Part shown: in pieces, positions 23,263 through 31,427 of the stretch
How the letters are laid out: each line of letters opens with the position of its first letter
Numbering within the stretch: the first letter of the stretch is position 1
Source: Niveispirillum sp.
GTDB lineage: Bacteria; Pseudomonadota; Alphaproteobacteria; Azospirillales; Azospirillaceae
Length of the DNA stretch: 41,713 nucleotides
Direction of reading: 5' to 3'
NCBI RefSeq assembly: GCF_017996735.1
Contig: NZ_JAGOGJ010000054.1
Coordinates: 1 to 41,713, forward strand
Program-made: the position numbers and the translations under genes
Notes under the pieces: generated by a model
What the model saw: only the letters and a program-made list of their open reading frames with translations
Told to the model about the DNA's origin: nothing
The model's database searches: none

Positions 23263-25179
23263 TTACGGCTTCTTGCCCAGCAACCCCTTCAACACGCCCT
23301 TCGCCCCCTCCTTCGTCTTCAGCTTCTCCAACTGTTCCTGCGCCTTTTTCGGGTCTTTCAGCGCGGCCTTGACGGAGGAGGAGAGGTCGGGGGTCCAGGA
23401 CAGGTTGTCGAACGTCCCGCGCACCCGCACGGGCACCGTGATGCCATCCACATCGATACGCGTCGTGCCCTGCCCTTCCAGGCTGCCGACCAGCTTGGGC
23501 GTCAGCCGCATGTCGACACGCTTGGACGGCAGATTGACATTGCCCTTGCCGGTCACGCGCAACAGCGGAGCCAGCAGGTGGAAATCCTCGGTCGCGGCGA
23601 TGCCGTCGGTCAGCGTGAAGGCGCCGCTCATTTCCGCGAAGTCGGTCTGCGGCGGTTCCGCACTGCCATGGCCGATGGCGGTGCGCACGATCTGGGCCAG
23701 GTTCACGCCCTTCACCGCACCGTTGCGGAACATGACACTCCCCGTGCCGTTCAGCCCACCCACCAGTTCCTGCTGGTTGCTGCCGGAGGTGCGAATATCG
23801 ATGCTGCCGTCGGTGGCGCCCGACAGCCGGTCGAACCCGGCAAAGCGGGTCAGCAGCGGTTCGGCCTGCACACCCCTGGCAGTGGCCACCACGGCCAGGG
23901 ACAGGGAGGGGCGCGCGGCATCCAGGGTCAGCTTGCCGCCCAGGGTGCCGCCGAACAGGGCCGTGTCGGCCAACCCGGCAGTCAGCCGCCCATCCGTCAG
24001 TTTCAAGGTCAGCGTCGTCGCCCCCGCTTCCACGCCCTTCAGCACCAGTCCCGCCAGTTGCAGGGTCAGGTCCAGATCGGCGGTCTTCAGGGCGGACAGG
24101 TCGATACGTTCCTTGCTCCACCCGGCCGGCCCCACTTCCGGTGCCGGTGCCGCCGGATCGGGGGCGGCGGGCGCCGGCAGGTAGCGGTCCAGTTCCAGCC
24201 GGGGCAGCGACAGGCTGCCGCCCAGCGCGGGCCGGGCGCCGTCCAGCTTCACCGACAGGTTGCCATTGGCCGTCAGGTCACCGGCCTTGGCCGACAGGCC
24301 GGCCAGGGCCAGCCGGGCCGGCGTGCCCGACAGCTTGCCCGTCAGGTTCAGGTCATTGACCGGCAGGTCCGACGGTTCCACTCCCGTTGCCGCCTTGATC
24401 AGGTCTGCCATCGATGTGACGGTCAGCGCCAGATCGCCCGACAGGGACAGGGGCGCGTCACCCTGGCGCTGCACCTGCCCCTTCACATCCAGACCGGCAC
24501 CCGCACCGGCCAGACGCAGGGCCATGCCGGCCGCACCGCCGGACAGAAGCGGACGGACCGGATCGATCCCCAGATCCAGCGACAGCGGCGTGCCGTTCAG
24601 AAGCGCCGACGCCTCCATGATCATGGCGCCGTCCAGGTCGGGCAGCGACAGGGTGATGTTGACGTCAGTCGCCTCCCGCACCATGCCGGTGCGCACGTCG
24701 TTGTAGCGCAGGCGACCGCCCGTCACCTCCACCTCGGCCAGCGACAGGTCGCCGATGAAACCGGGGCTGGCATGGTCCGCCGGGCTGGGTGTACCGGTCA
24801 GCGAGACGTCCCAGTTGGGCTTGCCCTGTTTGTCCACCGTCAGATCGATGAGCGGTTCGGTCAGCACGAACTTCTCCACCTCCGCCTTGCCGCGCAGCAG
24901 CGGCATCAGGCGCAGGCGCACGGCCAGCCGCTTGACGGACAGCAGGTCCTCCCCCTGGCGGACGCCGGCGAAATGCACCTGATCGGCCGTGACGGCGATG
25001 GAGGGGAAATAGGACAGGTCCACGCGGCCCTTGATGGTCAGGGCCCGGCCCGTCGTCGCCTCAATCTGCCGTTCCACCTCCGCCACGATGGCGCCCACGG
25101 GTACCAGGAATGGCAGCGCGACAGCCGCCGCGATGGGGATCAGCAGCAGCAGGCACAGGATGAAGGCGAATTTCCGCAT
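23263..25179 (-). CDS. AsmA-family protein
   Basis: 638 residues. ATG 25179 has AGAGGTC upstream. One N-terminal membrane segment (about residues 5-27) is followed by GRALTIKGRVDLSYFPSIAV, the AsmA N-terminal pattern. The rest is a long repetitive beta-structure; the C-terminal third contains LVGGLNGTGSVMFRNGAVKG and the region to GTFDNLSWTPDLS typical of the AsmA_2 domain. AsmA proteins are inner-membrane-anchored periplasmic proteins related to bridge-like lipid transfer proteins and affect outer-membrane assembly and lipid traffic. The frame continues upstream without stop, but that part is antisense to moaA. It is divergent from moaA. Confidence 0.88.
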   Translation of the reverse strand: MRKFAFILCLLLLIPIAAAVALPFLVPVGAIVAEVERQIEATTGRALTIKGRVDLSYFPSIAVTADQVHFAGVRQGEDLLSVKRLAVRLRLMPLLRGKAEVEKFVLTEPLIDLTVDKQGKPNWDVSLTGTPSPADHASPGFIGDLSLAEVEVTGGRLRYNDVRTGMVREATDVNITLSLPDLDGAMIMEASALLNGTPLSLDLGIDPVRPLLSGGAAGMALRLAGAGAGLDVKGQVQRQGDAPLSLSGDLALTVTSMADLIKAATGVEPSDLPVNDLNLTGKLSGTPARLALAGLSAKAGDLTANGNLSVKLDGARPALGGSLSLPRLELDRYLPAPAAPDPAAPAPEVGPAGWSKERIDLSALKTADLDLTLQLAGLVLKGVEAGATTLTLKLTDGRLTAGLADTALFGGTLGGKLTLDAARPSLSLAVVATARGVQAEPLLTRFAGFDRLSGATDGSIDIRTSGSNQQELVGGLNGTGSVMFRNGAVKGVNLAQIVRTAIGHGSAEPPQTDFAEMSGAFTLTDGIAATEDFHLLAPLLRVTGKGNVNLPSKRVDMRLTPKLVGSLEGQGTTRIDVDGITVPVRVRGTFDNLSWTPDLSSSVKAALKDPKKAQEQLEKLKTKEGAKGVLKGLLGKKP

Positions 25180-25326
25180 GACCTCTGGTCCGTTTCGTCG
25201 GGAACGGTTCGATTTCGTTACGGTCCAGTGTTCCAGCCGAACTTGCTCAAAACAAGGCCGAAAGCAGTATCTTTCGTGCGGGTCGGGCTTGGAGCCCGAT
25301 GCCATAGGCGCTATATCCTGCGGACG

Positions 25327-26358
25327 ATGAGCATGTTTCCCGCCAGCCCCGCCCCCCTGATCGACCCGTTCGGCCGCGCCATCACCTATGTGCGCGTGTC
25401 GGTGACGGACCGGTGCGACTTCCGCTGCGTCTATTGCATGTCGGAGGATATGGCCTTCCTGCCCAAGGCGGACATTCTGTCGCTGGAGGAACTGGACCGG
25501 CTTTGTTCCGCCTTCGTGGCGCTGGGCACGCGCAAGCTGCGCCTGACCGGTGGCGAACCGCTGGTCCGCCGCAACATCATGGAACTGATCCGGTCGCTGG
25601 GCCGACATGTGTCGTCGGGTGCGCTGGATGAACTGACGCTGACCACGAATGGCAGCCAGCTTGCCAAGTATGCCGACGGGCTGCGCGCCGCCGGGGTCCG
25701 CCGCATCAATGTGTCGGTGGACACGCTGGATGCCGACCGGTTCGCCACCATTACCCGCTGGGGCCGGCTGCCACAGGTGCTGGACGGGCTGGAGGCAGCG
25801 CGCACGGCCGGGCTGGAGGTCAAGATCAATGCCGTGGCGCTGAAGGGCGTCAACGACCTGGAACTGGACGACATGCTGGCCTGGTGCGGGGAAAAGGGCT
25901 TCGACCTGACCCTGATCGAGGTGATGCCGCTGGGCGACATGGACGGCAATGGCGGCGGTGCGGTGCGCGAGGAACAGTTCCTGTCGCTGCGCGATGTCCG
26001 GGCCGACCTGGAAAAGCGCTGGACCCTGATGGACAGCACACACCGCACCGGCGGCCCCGCCCGCTATGTGACCGTCCGGGAAACGGGCCGGCGGCTGGGC
26101 TTCATCACGCCGATGTCCCATAATTTCTGCGAATCCTGCAATCGTGTCCGCGTCACCTGCACCGGCACCATGTATATGTGCCTGGGTCAGGAGGATGCGG
26201 CCGATCTGCGCACGCCCTTGCGGGCCAGCGCCGACGATGCCCTTCTGCATGACGCCATCCGCGACGCCATCACACGTAAGCCCAAGGGCCATGATTTCAT
26301 CATCGGCCGTGACCGTGGCCCCGCCGTGGGCCGGCACATGAGCGTCACCGGCGGTTGA
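25327..26358 (+). CDS. moaA: GTP 3',8-cyclase MoaA
   Basis: 343 residues. The radical-SAM cluster is in DRCDFRCVYCM (CxxxCxxC), LRLTGGEPLVRRN is the SAM-contact strand, and the C-terminal second Fe-S cluster is in FCESCNRVRVTCTG with a further Cys in YMCLG. The protein ends with the flexible GG tail (VTGG) needed for activity. It turns GTP into 3',8-cyclo-GTP, the first step of molybdenum cofactor synthesis, together with MoaC. No other moa gene is adjacent. ATG 25327; a second ATG two codons later is possible. A small hairpin (CGGGCT/AGCCCG, 25284-25298) lies in the promoter region shared with the AsmA gene. Confidence 0.95.
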   Translation: MSMFPASPAPLIDPFGRAITYVRVSVTDRCDFRCVYCMSEDMAFLPKADILSLEELDRLCSAFVALGTRKLRLTGGEPLVRRNIMELIRSLGRHVSSGALDELTLTTNGSQLAKYADGLRAAGVRRINVSVDTLDADRFATITRWGRLPQVLDGLEAARTAGLEVKINAVALKGVNDLELDDMLAWCGEKGFDLTLIEVMPLGDMDGNGGGAVREEQFLSLRDVRADLEKRWTLMDSTHRTGGPARYVTVRETGRRLGFITPMSHNFCESCNRVRVTCTGTMYMCLGQEDAADLRTPLRASADDALLHDAIRDAITRKPKGHDFIIGRDRGPAVGRHMSVTGG

Positions 26359-26415
26359 GAAGCCGCCCCGGCATGGGGTACTGTGCCAGCCTGCCCTGAT
26401 ACCGGGAACAATGCC

Positions 26416-27189
26416 TTGTCACAGACACCCGTGCCGCTCGCCTTCGTCGCCGCCGATACGCCGGATGCGCGCGCCGCCAGGGACAGGCTTGCCGTCCGTT
26501 ATGCCGGGGTCCCGCCGGAGGAGGCGGGCATCGTCGTGGCCCTGGGCGGTGACGGCTTCCTGCTGGAAACGCTGCACCGCTATCTGTTCCGGGGCGTGCC
26601 CGTCTATGGCATGAACCGCGGCTCGGTCGGTTTCCTGCTGAACGACTATAGCGAGGATGGGCTGACCCGCCGCCTGATGCGGGCACAGCGTGTCGTGCTG
26701 CACCCGCTGCGCATGAAGGCCACGAAACGCGATGGCGGCGAGTTCGAGGGGCTGGCCTTCAACGAGGTGTCGCTGCTGCGCGAGACGCGGCAGGCGGCCA
26801 AGCTGCGCATCACGGTGGATGGCAAGGAGCGCATGTCGGAACTGAGTTGCGACGGCGCCCTGGTTTCCACGCCGGCCGGCAGCACGGCCTACAACCTGTC
26901 GGCCCATGGTCCCATCCTGCCGCTGGGTGCCGACATTCTGGCCCTGACGCCGATCAGCGCCTTCCGCCCCCGCCGCTGGCGCGGGGCGCTGCTGCCGCAT
27001 ACGGCCCGCATCCAGTTCGACGTGCTGGAACCGGCCAAGCGCCCGGTCAGCGCCGTGGCCGATTTCACCGAAGTACGCGACGTGGCACGGGTGGAGATCA
27101 GCGAGGACCGGAAGGTCGCCTGCACCCTGCTGTTCGATCCGGAAATGGCGCTGGAGGAACGTATCCTGAAGGAACAGTTCGCCCCCTGA
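26416..27189 (+). CDS. nadK: NAD kinase
   Basis: 257 residues. VVALGGDGFLLETLH carries the GGDG motif with the catalytic Asp. NRGSVGFLLN, AFNEVSLLRET and STPAGSTAYNLSAHGPI follow in the order of bacterial NAD kinases. The enzyme phosphorylates NAD to NADP in the cytoplasm. The start is uncertain: TTG 26416 has GGGAA at good distance and gives the usual short N-terminus; GTG 26383 would add 11 residues. It follows moaA by 57 bases and may be co-transcribed. Its 3' end is 6 bases from the convergent nfeD-like gene. Confidence 0.92.
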   Translation: MSQTPVPLAFVAADTPDARAARDRLAVRYAGVPPEEAGIVVALGGDGFLLETLHRYLFRGVPVYGMNRGSVGFLLNDYSEDGLTRRLMRAQRVVLHPLRMKATKRDGGEFEGLAFNEVSLLRETRQAAKLRITVDGKERMSELSCDGALVSTPAGSTAYNLSAHGPILPLGADILALTPISAFRPRRWRGALLPHTARIQFDVLEPAKRPVSAVADFTEVRDVARVEISEDRKVACTLLFDPEMALEERILKEQFAP

Positions 27190-27195
27190 CGGGCG

Positions 27196-27636
27196 TCAGG
27201 CCGCCTCCACCCGCAACAGGGCACCATCCGTGCCGGTGACCCGCACACGCGCGCCCTGCGGCAGGTCGGCCGGCCCCGCCACGCGCCAGACCGTATCGCC
27301 GACCCGCGCCCGGCCGAACCCGTTTTCTATGGCCGCTTCCAGGGTCAGGACCTGCCCCACATATTGTTCCCCGCGCCGGTTCAGCGTGCCGGCATGGACA
27401 TCACCCGGATCGCGCCGCGCGACCAGGCGCGACAGGAACCAGGCCAGAACCGCCAGAACCCCGAACAGCACCAACTGCACGGCGAAGCCGATATCGACCA
27501 GCAGCGTCAGCAGCCCGACAATCGCCGCCGCCCCGCCGACCCACAGGAAGGCGGCGCCGGGCAGGAACATTTCCAGGGCGGCCAGGATCAGGGCCAGACC
27601 CCACCAATGCCAGTAAAGAACGCGTACCCCCTCCAT
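27196..27636 (-). CDS. NfeD-family membrane protein
   Basis: 146 residues. Three hydrophobic segments (about 8-30, 32-50 and 52-70, with LEMFLPGAAFLWVGGAAAIV) precede a C-terminal OB-fold domain (about 90-145, with GRARVGDTVWRVAGPADLPQ). Short NfeD proteins partner with SPFH proteins. The gene directly follows one here (15-base gap, same strand), the classical NfeD-SPFH pair linked to membrane microdomain organisation and protein quality control. Confidence 0.9.
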   Translation of the reverse strand: MEGVRVLYWHWWGLALILAALEMFLPGAAFLWVGGAAAIVGLLTLLVDIGFAVQLVLFGVLAVLAWFLSRLVARRDPGDVHAGTLNRRGEQYVGQVLTLEAAIENGFGRARVGDTVWRVAGPADLPQGARVRVTGTDGALLRVEAA

Positions 27637-27651
27637 GCTCCCCCCCGTTTG

Positions 27652-28722
27652 TCAGGTGTCGCTGCCACCGCCCCAGGGCGACGGCTGGGCGGCGGCGGCC
27701 TTGATGGCGGCCACCTGTTCGGCGTTGCTGGCCCCGGCGGCCGGGATGCTGCTGGTGGACGGTTTGCGCGGCCCCGGCTTGGGGGCAGGCGGCGGAACGG
27801 CCGGGCCGCCATCCCCCTTGAACGCATCCTTGGCCAGTTCGGCCAGCCCGCCCAGCGACCCGATGATGCCCGTGGCTTCCATTGGCATGAACAGCACCTT
27901 CTGGTTCGGGCTGTAGGCGAATTCCTTGAAGGTGGCCAGATATTGCTGGGCGACGAAGTAATTGATGGCCTGCACATTGCCCCCGGCGATGGCGTCGGAC
28001 ACCATGCGGGTGGCGGCCGCCTCGGCTTCTGCCTCGCGCTCACGGGCCTCGGCATCACGGAACGCCGCTTCGCGCCGGCCTTCCGCCTCCAGAATGGCCG
28101 CCTGCTTCTGGCCCTCAGCCTTCAGGATGGCCGATTGCCGAGCGCCCTCGGCTTCCAGGATCAGGGCGCGACGATCGCGCTCGGCCTTCATCTGGCGGGC
28201 CATGCTGTCCACCAGATCGCGCGGCGGCTGGATATCGCGGATTTCGATGCGGGTGACCTTGATGCCCCAGGGCTGCGTCGCCTCGTCCACAACATGCAGA
28301 AGCTGAGCATTGATGCGGTCGCGCTGTGACAAAAGCTCGTCCAGGTCCATGGAGCCCATAACGGTGCGGATATTGGTCATGGTCAGGTTCAGGATGGCGA
28401 CCTGAAGCTGGCTGACCTCATAGGCGGCCTTGGCGGCGTCCAACACCTGATAGAAGACGACGCCGTCGACCTTCACCATGGCATTGTCCTTGGTGATGAC
28501 CTCCTGGCTGGGCACGTCCAGCACGATTTCCATCATGTTCATCTTGGCGCCGATACTGTCGATGAAGGGAATGATGAAATGCAGGCCGGGACGCAGCGTG
28601 TGGGTATAGCGACCGAAACGTTCGATCGTATATTCCATGCCCTGCGGCACCGTCTTGATGCCGGCAAAGGCCAGCGTCATGCCGAACACGGCGACGAGTG
28701 CGGCAAAGATCATCAGTTCCAT
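27652..28722 (-). CDS. SPFH/stomatin-like protein (QmcA type)
   Basis: 356 residues from ATG 28722, with AAGGGGG upstream. One N-terminal membrane segment is followed by an SPFH/band 7 domain (VPQGMEYTIERFGRYTHTL, then GLHFIIPFIDSIG and NIRTVMGSMDLDELLSQRD). A helical Glu/Ala-rich coiled coil (about 185-265, with repeated LEAEG and LKAEGQ units) and a low-complexity Pro/Ala tail complete it. These proteins form large membrane-bound oligomers that shape microdomains and affect FtsH proteolysis. It is the first gene of the pair with nfeD. Confidence 0.9.
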   Translation of the reverse strand: MELMIFAALVAVFGMTLAFAGIKTVPQGMEYTIERFGRYTHTLRPGLHFIIPFIDSIGAKMNMMEIVLDVPSQEVITKDNAMVKVDGVVFYQVLDAAKAAYEVSQLQVAILNLTMTNIRTVMGSMDLDELLSQRDRINAQLLHVVDEATQPWGIKVTRIEIRDIQPPRDLVDSMARQMKAERDRRALILEAEGARQSAILKAEGQKQAAILEAEGRREAAFRDAEAREREAEAEAAATRMVSDAIAGGNVQAINYFVAQQYLATFKEFAYSPNQKVLFMPMEATGIIGSLGGLAELAKDAFKGDGGPAVPPPAPKPGPRKPSTSSIPAAGASNAEQVAAIKAAAAQPSPWGGGSDT

Positions 28723-28908
28723 AGTGTCGTGCCCCCTTGAACCCTTGGCCCCAGCATCGCATGTGGGAAGGACAAAAGGCGAGCGCAAGTAAGCGGCCAC
28801 AACCATTAACCGATTTGTCCACGGTGCCGTTCCCAGCCCGTCCTTGCCCCCGCCGCCCGGTCGGCATAGCCTGCCGGCGGATCATCATCCATAACCCGGA
28901 GTAACGCC

Positions 28909-29394
28909 ATGCGCCGCCCCCTTGCCGCCCTGCTTCTGTCCCTGGCGCTGGCCCTGCCGTCGGCCGCGCAGGAGGTGGTGGGAGAGTTCAGCAATGACTG
29001 GACCGGCAACGAACTGGACATCACGGCCTTTCCCGATCCGGGGGTGAAGGGCATCACCTGCCATATCGTGGATTTCGACCGTTCCGTCTGGGACCGGTTG
29101 TCAAAAGGAAACTGGTTCGAGGACCCGTCCAACGCCTCCCTCGCCTGCCGCCAGACCGGCCCCGTGTCGATCGGCAATATCGACCTGTCCAAGCGCGGGG
29201 AGGAGGTGTTCTCCGAACGCAAGAGCCTCGTGTTCAAGTCGATCGCGGTGCGCCGCATCTATGACAAGGCCAACGACACGCTGATCTATGTCGTCTACAG
29301 CCGCCAGGTGAAGGACGCGTCGGCCAAGATGTCGATTTCCACGGTGCCGCTGTTCGCGGCCAATCCGGTCTGGGAGAAGGGAAAGCCCCGGTAA
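28909..29394 (+). CDS. creA: CreA-family periplasmic protein
   Basis: 161 residues. A signal peptide ends in SAAQ (residue ~21), and the mature protein begins VVGEFSNDWTGNELDI. DPGVKGITCHIVDFDRS and a second Cys in SLACRQTGP match the CreA family, a small conserved periplasmic protein of unknown biochemical function. The two cysteines may form a disulfide. ATG 28909 has GGAG seven bases upstream. Confidence 0.85.
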   Translation: MRRPLAALLLSLALALPSAAQEVVGEFSNDWTGNELDITAFPDPGVKGITCHIVDFDRSVWDRLSKGNWFEDPSNASLACRQTGPVSIGNIDLSKRGEEVFSERKSLVFKSIAVRRIYDKANDTLIYVVYSRQVKDASAKMSISTVPLFAANPVWEKGKPR

Positions 29395-29542
29395 TTGCCA
29401 CGGCACGACCGCGTCTGCCCTTGCTTTCCTTTGGCAAACCCCCACAAATGGGTTAATACAGGATTTATTTACCAAGCCGTTCGGTGATATGTATCTCCCA
29501 TCCCAAAGGGATGATGCATACTCCAAAATGGGGGCAAGGGTT

Positions 29543-31291
29543 ATGTGGGTGTCCAGCCTGCTGGGCGGCGGCAATGGCGGTGCCATCGGTCGGCGCCTGA
29601 ATTTTGAGGTCCAGACCTTCAAGGTGGACCATTGGGTGATCGAAGACAGCCTGGCCACTGAAGAAGAGGCCAGGACGCTGGCCAACAAGCTGCTGCCCAA
29701 TCGAGAGGGCGTGCGCATCATCCGCGACTTTGCCGGTGTCCCGGGGAAACCGGCCACGGAAACCATCATCTTCTCCGAAATGCGGGAGAAGAAGGGCAAG
29801 ACCATCACGGTGCAGCCCGTGGAGGACAGCCCCGTCTGTGCCGACACGCGCGACTACCTGCAGGCCGACAGCCGGCAGACCATTTCCAAGCTGCTGCGGC
29901 AATATCTGGAGGACAAGGCGCTGACCGCGTCGGAGCTGCTGTACAACGCGGCCGAGATGAAGCGTGCCATCAATTTCGAAAATCTGGTGCCGACCGCCGT
30001 CGGCCGCGTGGCCAGCATCCAGGGCAAGGTGACGGGCCAGGATGCGCGCGAACGCCGCGACATGATCTATTCCAGCCTGACCGACCTGCGCAGCAAGGCC
30101 GAGGATGCGCAGAAGCGCGCCGGGTTCAGTGTGAAGCAGGAAGGTTTTCGCGGCGCGCTGGAAAAGGTGGAGGCGCTGTGCAAGGGCGACGACGCGGAGG
30201 CGGATTACCTGTCCAAGGTCATCCTCTGCCGCGATCTGGTGCAGATCCGCAATCTGCTGGGCAAGGTCGAATGGCTGCTTGAATGCGCCGGCGACGCCGC
30301 ACAGCACAAGGCGGCCCATATCCACATCATCGACACGCTGGTGGCCGATGCCAGCAGTTTCCCGACAGTGATCCAGGACCTGCTGGGCCGTCAGCCCGAT
30401 CTGGCGACGGCCTTGCACCGTATGCTGGACCTGCTGGAAGGCAAGTTCGAGCCGACGGAAAGGGAAATGGCCCCGCCCATCGCCAAGGTGCTGAGCAATT
30501 GGCTGGGTTCCGGCCATGCCCCGCAGACCTGGCAGGTGGTGCTGGAAGGGTTCCTGCGGTCACTGCGCGGCACGGCACCGCTGGCGCGTGACCCGGAGCG
30601 CAACCGCGCCAGCTTCGCGGCCCTGGCAACACGCGTGCTCACGCCGGCCGGCCTTTTCGGCGGGGCGCGTATGGCGGATGCCCTGACGCTGGGCTATCTG
30701 CGCTTTCTCGAACAGGGTGGCGGCGAGGGACGGCGCCTGTCGATCGAAGCGGTGATGGGTGTCCTGCCGACCCCGCGCGACCGGGCCATCTATCTGGCGG
30801 AACTGGCCGGCGGCGATGTCGGGCAGCGGGAGATGGAAACCGTCATGGCCCGGCTGCGGCCGCTTCTGTCGACCGACCGCGACGTGAACCAGCTTGTGGG
30901 GCTGCAGGTCCCGCTGAAGCCCAAGATGCAGGCCATGGCGTCGCTGTATGTCAGCATCGTGCATTCCGGCCTGCCGGACGAGGTCCGCACCATGCTGGCC
31001 GACCGGGTGGACGAAATGGTGGCCAGCTATATCGCAAGTTCCAAAGTCATCGAACGGCTGGACGACCCGTCGGCCTCGCTGCGTATCCGCGCCACCCGTC
31101 TCATGCAATTCGCGGCCAATGACGTGCTGTCCAGCCCCAAGGCCCGCAAGATGGTGCGCGACCAGATCATCGGCCATCTGCGTCAGCCCAATTTCGACGG
31201 CAAGTTCGTGGAAGGACTGAACACTCCCCAGGAACAGGCCGGCGCCCTGCGCCAGTTCTATGGCCTGCTGCGTCAGGCACAGTTCATGTGA
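29543..31291 (+). CDS. large helical protein of unknown function
   Basis: 582 residues from ATG 29543, preceded by GGGGGCAAGGG; an in-frame ATG at 29489 would give 600 residues. After a Gly-rich start (SLLGGGNGGAIG), residues ~14-80 look like a small alpha/beta domain (FKVDHWVIEDSLATEEEA). The remainder is almost entirely helical with many charged residues, reminiscent of helical-repeat scaffolds. It has no signal peptide, membrane segment or catalytic motif. I recognise no family. The promoter region carries ACAAATGGGTTAATAC (29444-29459). The stop is followed within 6 bases by the hairpin repeat at 31297. Confidence 0.65.
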   Translation: MWVSSLLGGGNGGAIGRRLNFEVQTFKVDHWVIEDSLATEEEARTLANKLLPNREGVRIIRDFAGVPGKPATETIIFSEMREKKGKTITVQPVEDSPVCADTRDYLQADSRQTISKLLRQYLEDKALTASELLYNAAEMKRAINFENLVPTAVGRVASIQGKVTGQDARERRDMIYSSLTDLRSKAEDAQKRAGFSVKQEGFRGALEKVEALCKGDDAEADYLSKVILCRDLVQIRNLLGKVEWLLECAGDAAQHKAAHIHIIDTLVADASSFPTVIQDLLGRQPDLATALHRMLDLLEGKFEPTEREMAPPIAKVLSNWLGSGHAPQTWQVVLEGFLRSLRGTAPLARDPERNRASFAALATRVLTPAGLFGGARMADALTLGYLRFLEQGGGEGRRLSIEAVMGVLPTPRDRAIYLAELAGGDVGQREMETVMARLRPLLSTDRDVNQLVGLQVPLKPKMQAMASLYVSIVHSGLPDEVRTMLADRVDEMVASYIASSKVIERLDDPSASLRIRATRLMQFAANDVLSSPKARKMVRDQIIGHLRQPNFDGKFVEGLNTPQEQAGALRQFYGLLRQAQFM

Positions 31292-31296
31292 CGCCG

Positions 31297-31427
31297 GTCT
31301 TCCTTGCTCGTAGCCTATCAAGGAAGACTTCAGGCGCCCTCATGCGCCGGGCCGGCGGTCGCCGGCCTGCAATTCGCCTTGCTCGTGACCGATCAACGGC
31401 GACTTCAGGCGCCCTCATGCGCCGGGC
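31297..31427. repeat. tandem 51-base direct repeat with hairpins
   Basis: Two copies (31302-31352 and 31377-31427) agree at 45 of 51 positions, 75 bases apart. Each begins with CCTTGCTCGT and ends with CTTCAGGCGCCCTCATGCGC. Both can form a hairpin over the first half: copy 1 by GTCTTCCTTG/CAAGGAAGAC (31297-31306 with 31319-31328), copy 2 by TCGCC-TTG/CAA-GGCGA, with different bases keeping the pairing. Between them lies a perfect hairpin GGCCGGCG-GT-CGCCGGCC (31350-31367). Copy 2 overlaps the last codons of the AbrB-type gene. Confidence 0.75.

Noticed and set aside
23578..25326. Frame joined in phase to moaA
   Set aside because: Antisense to the AsmA-family gene; MoaA homology begins at 25327.
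25180..26337. N-terminal extension of the AsmA-family protein
   Set aside because: Antisense to moaA; the membrane anchor with its own ribosome-binding site starts at 25179.
29453..29467. CtrA binding site TTAA-N7-TTTA
   Set aside because: One mismatch in a short motif; the same TTAAT is better explained by the ACAAATNGGTTAAT motif shared with other promoters.
31297..31427. CRISPR-like array
   Set aside because: Only two imperfect copies, with a GC hairpin between them, no regular spacers and no cas genes.
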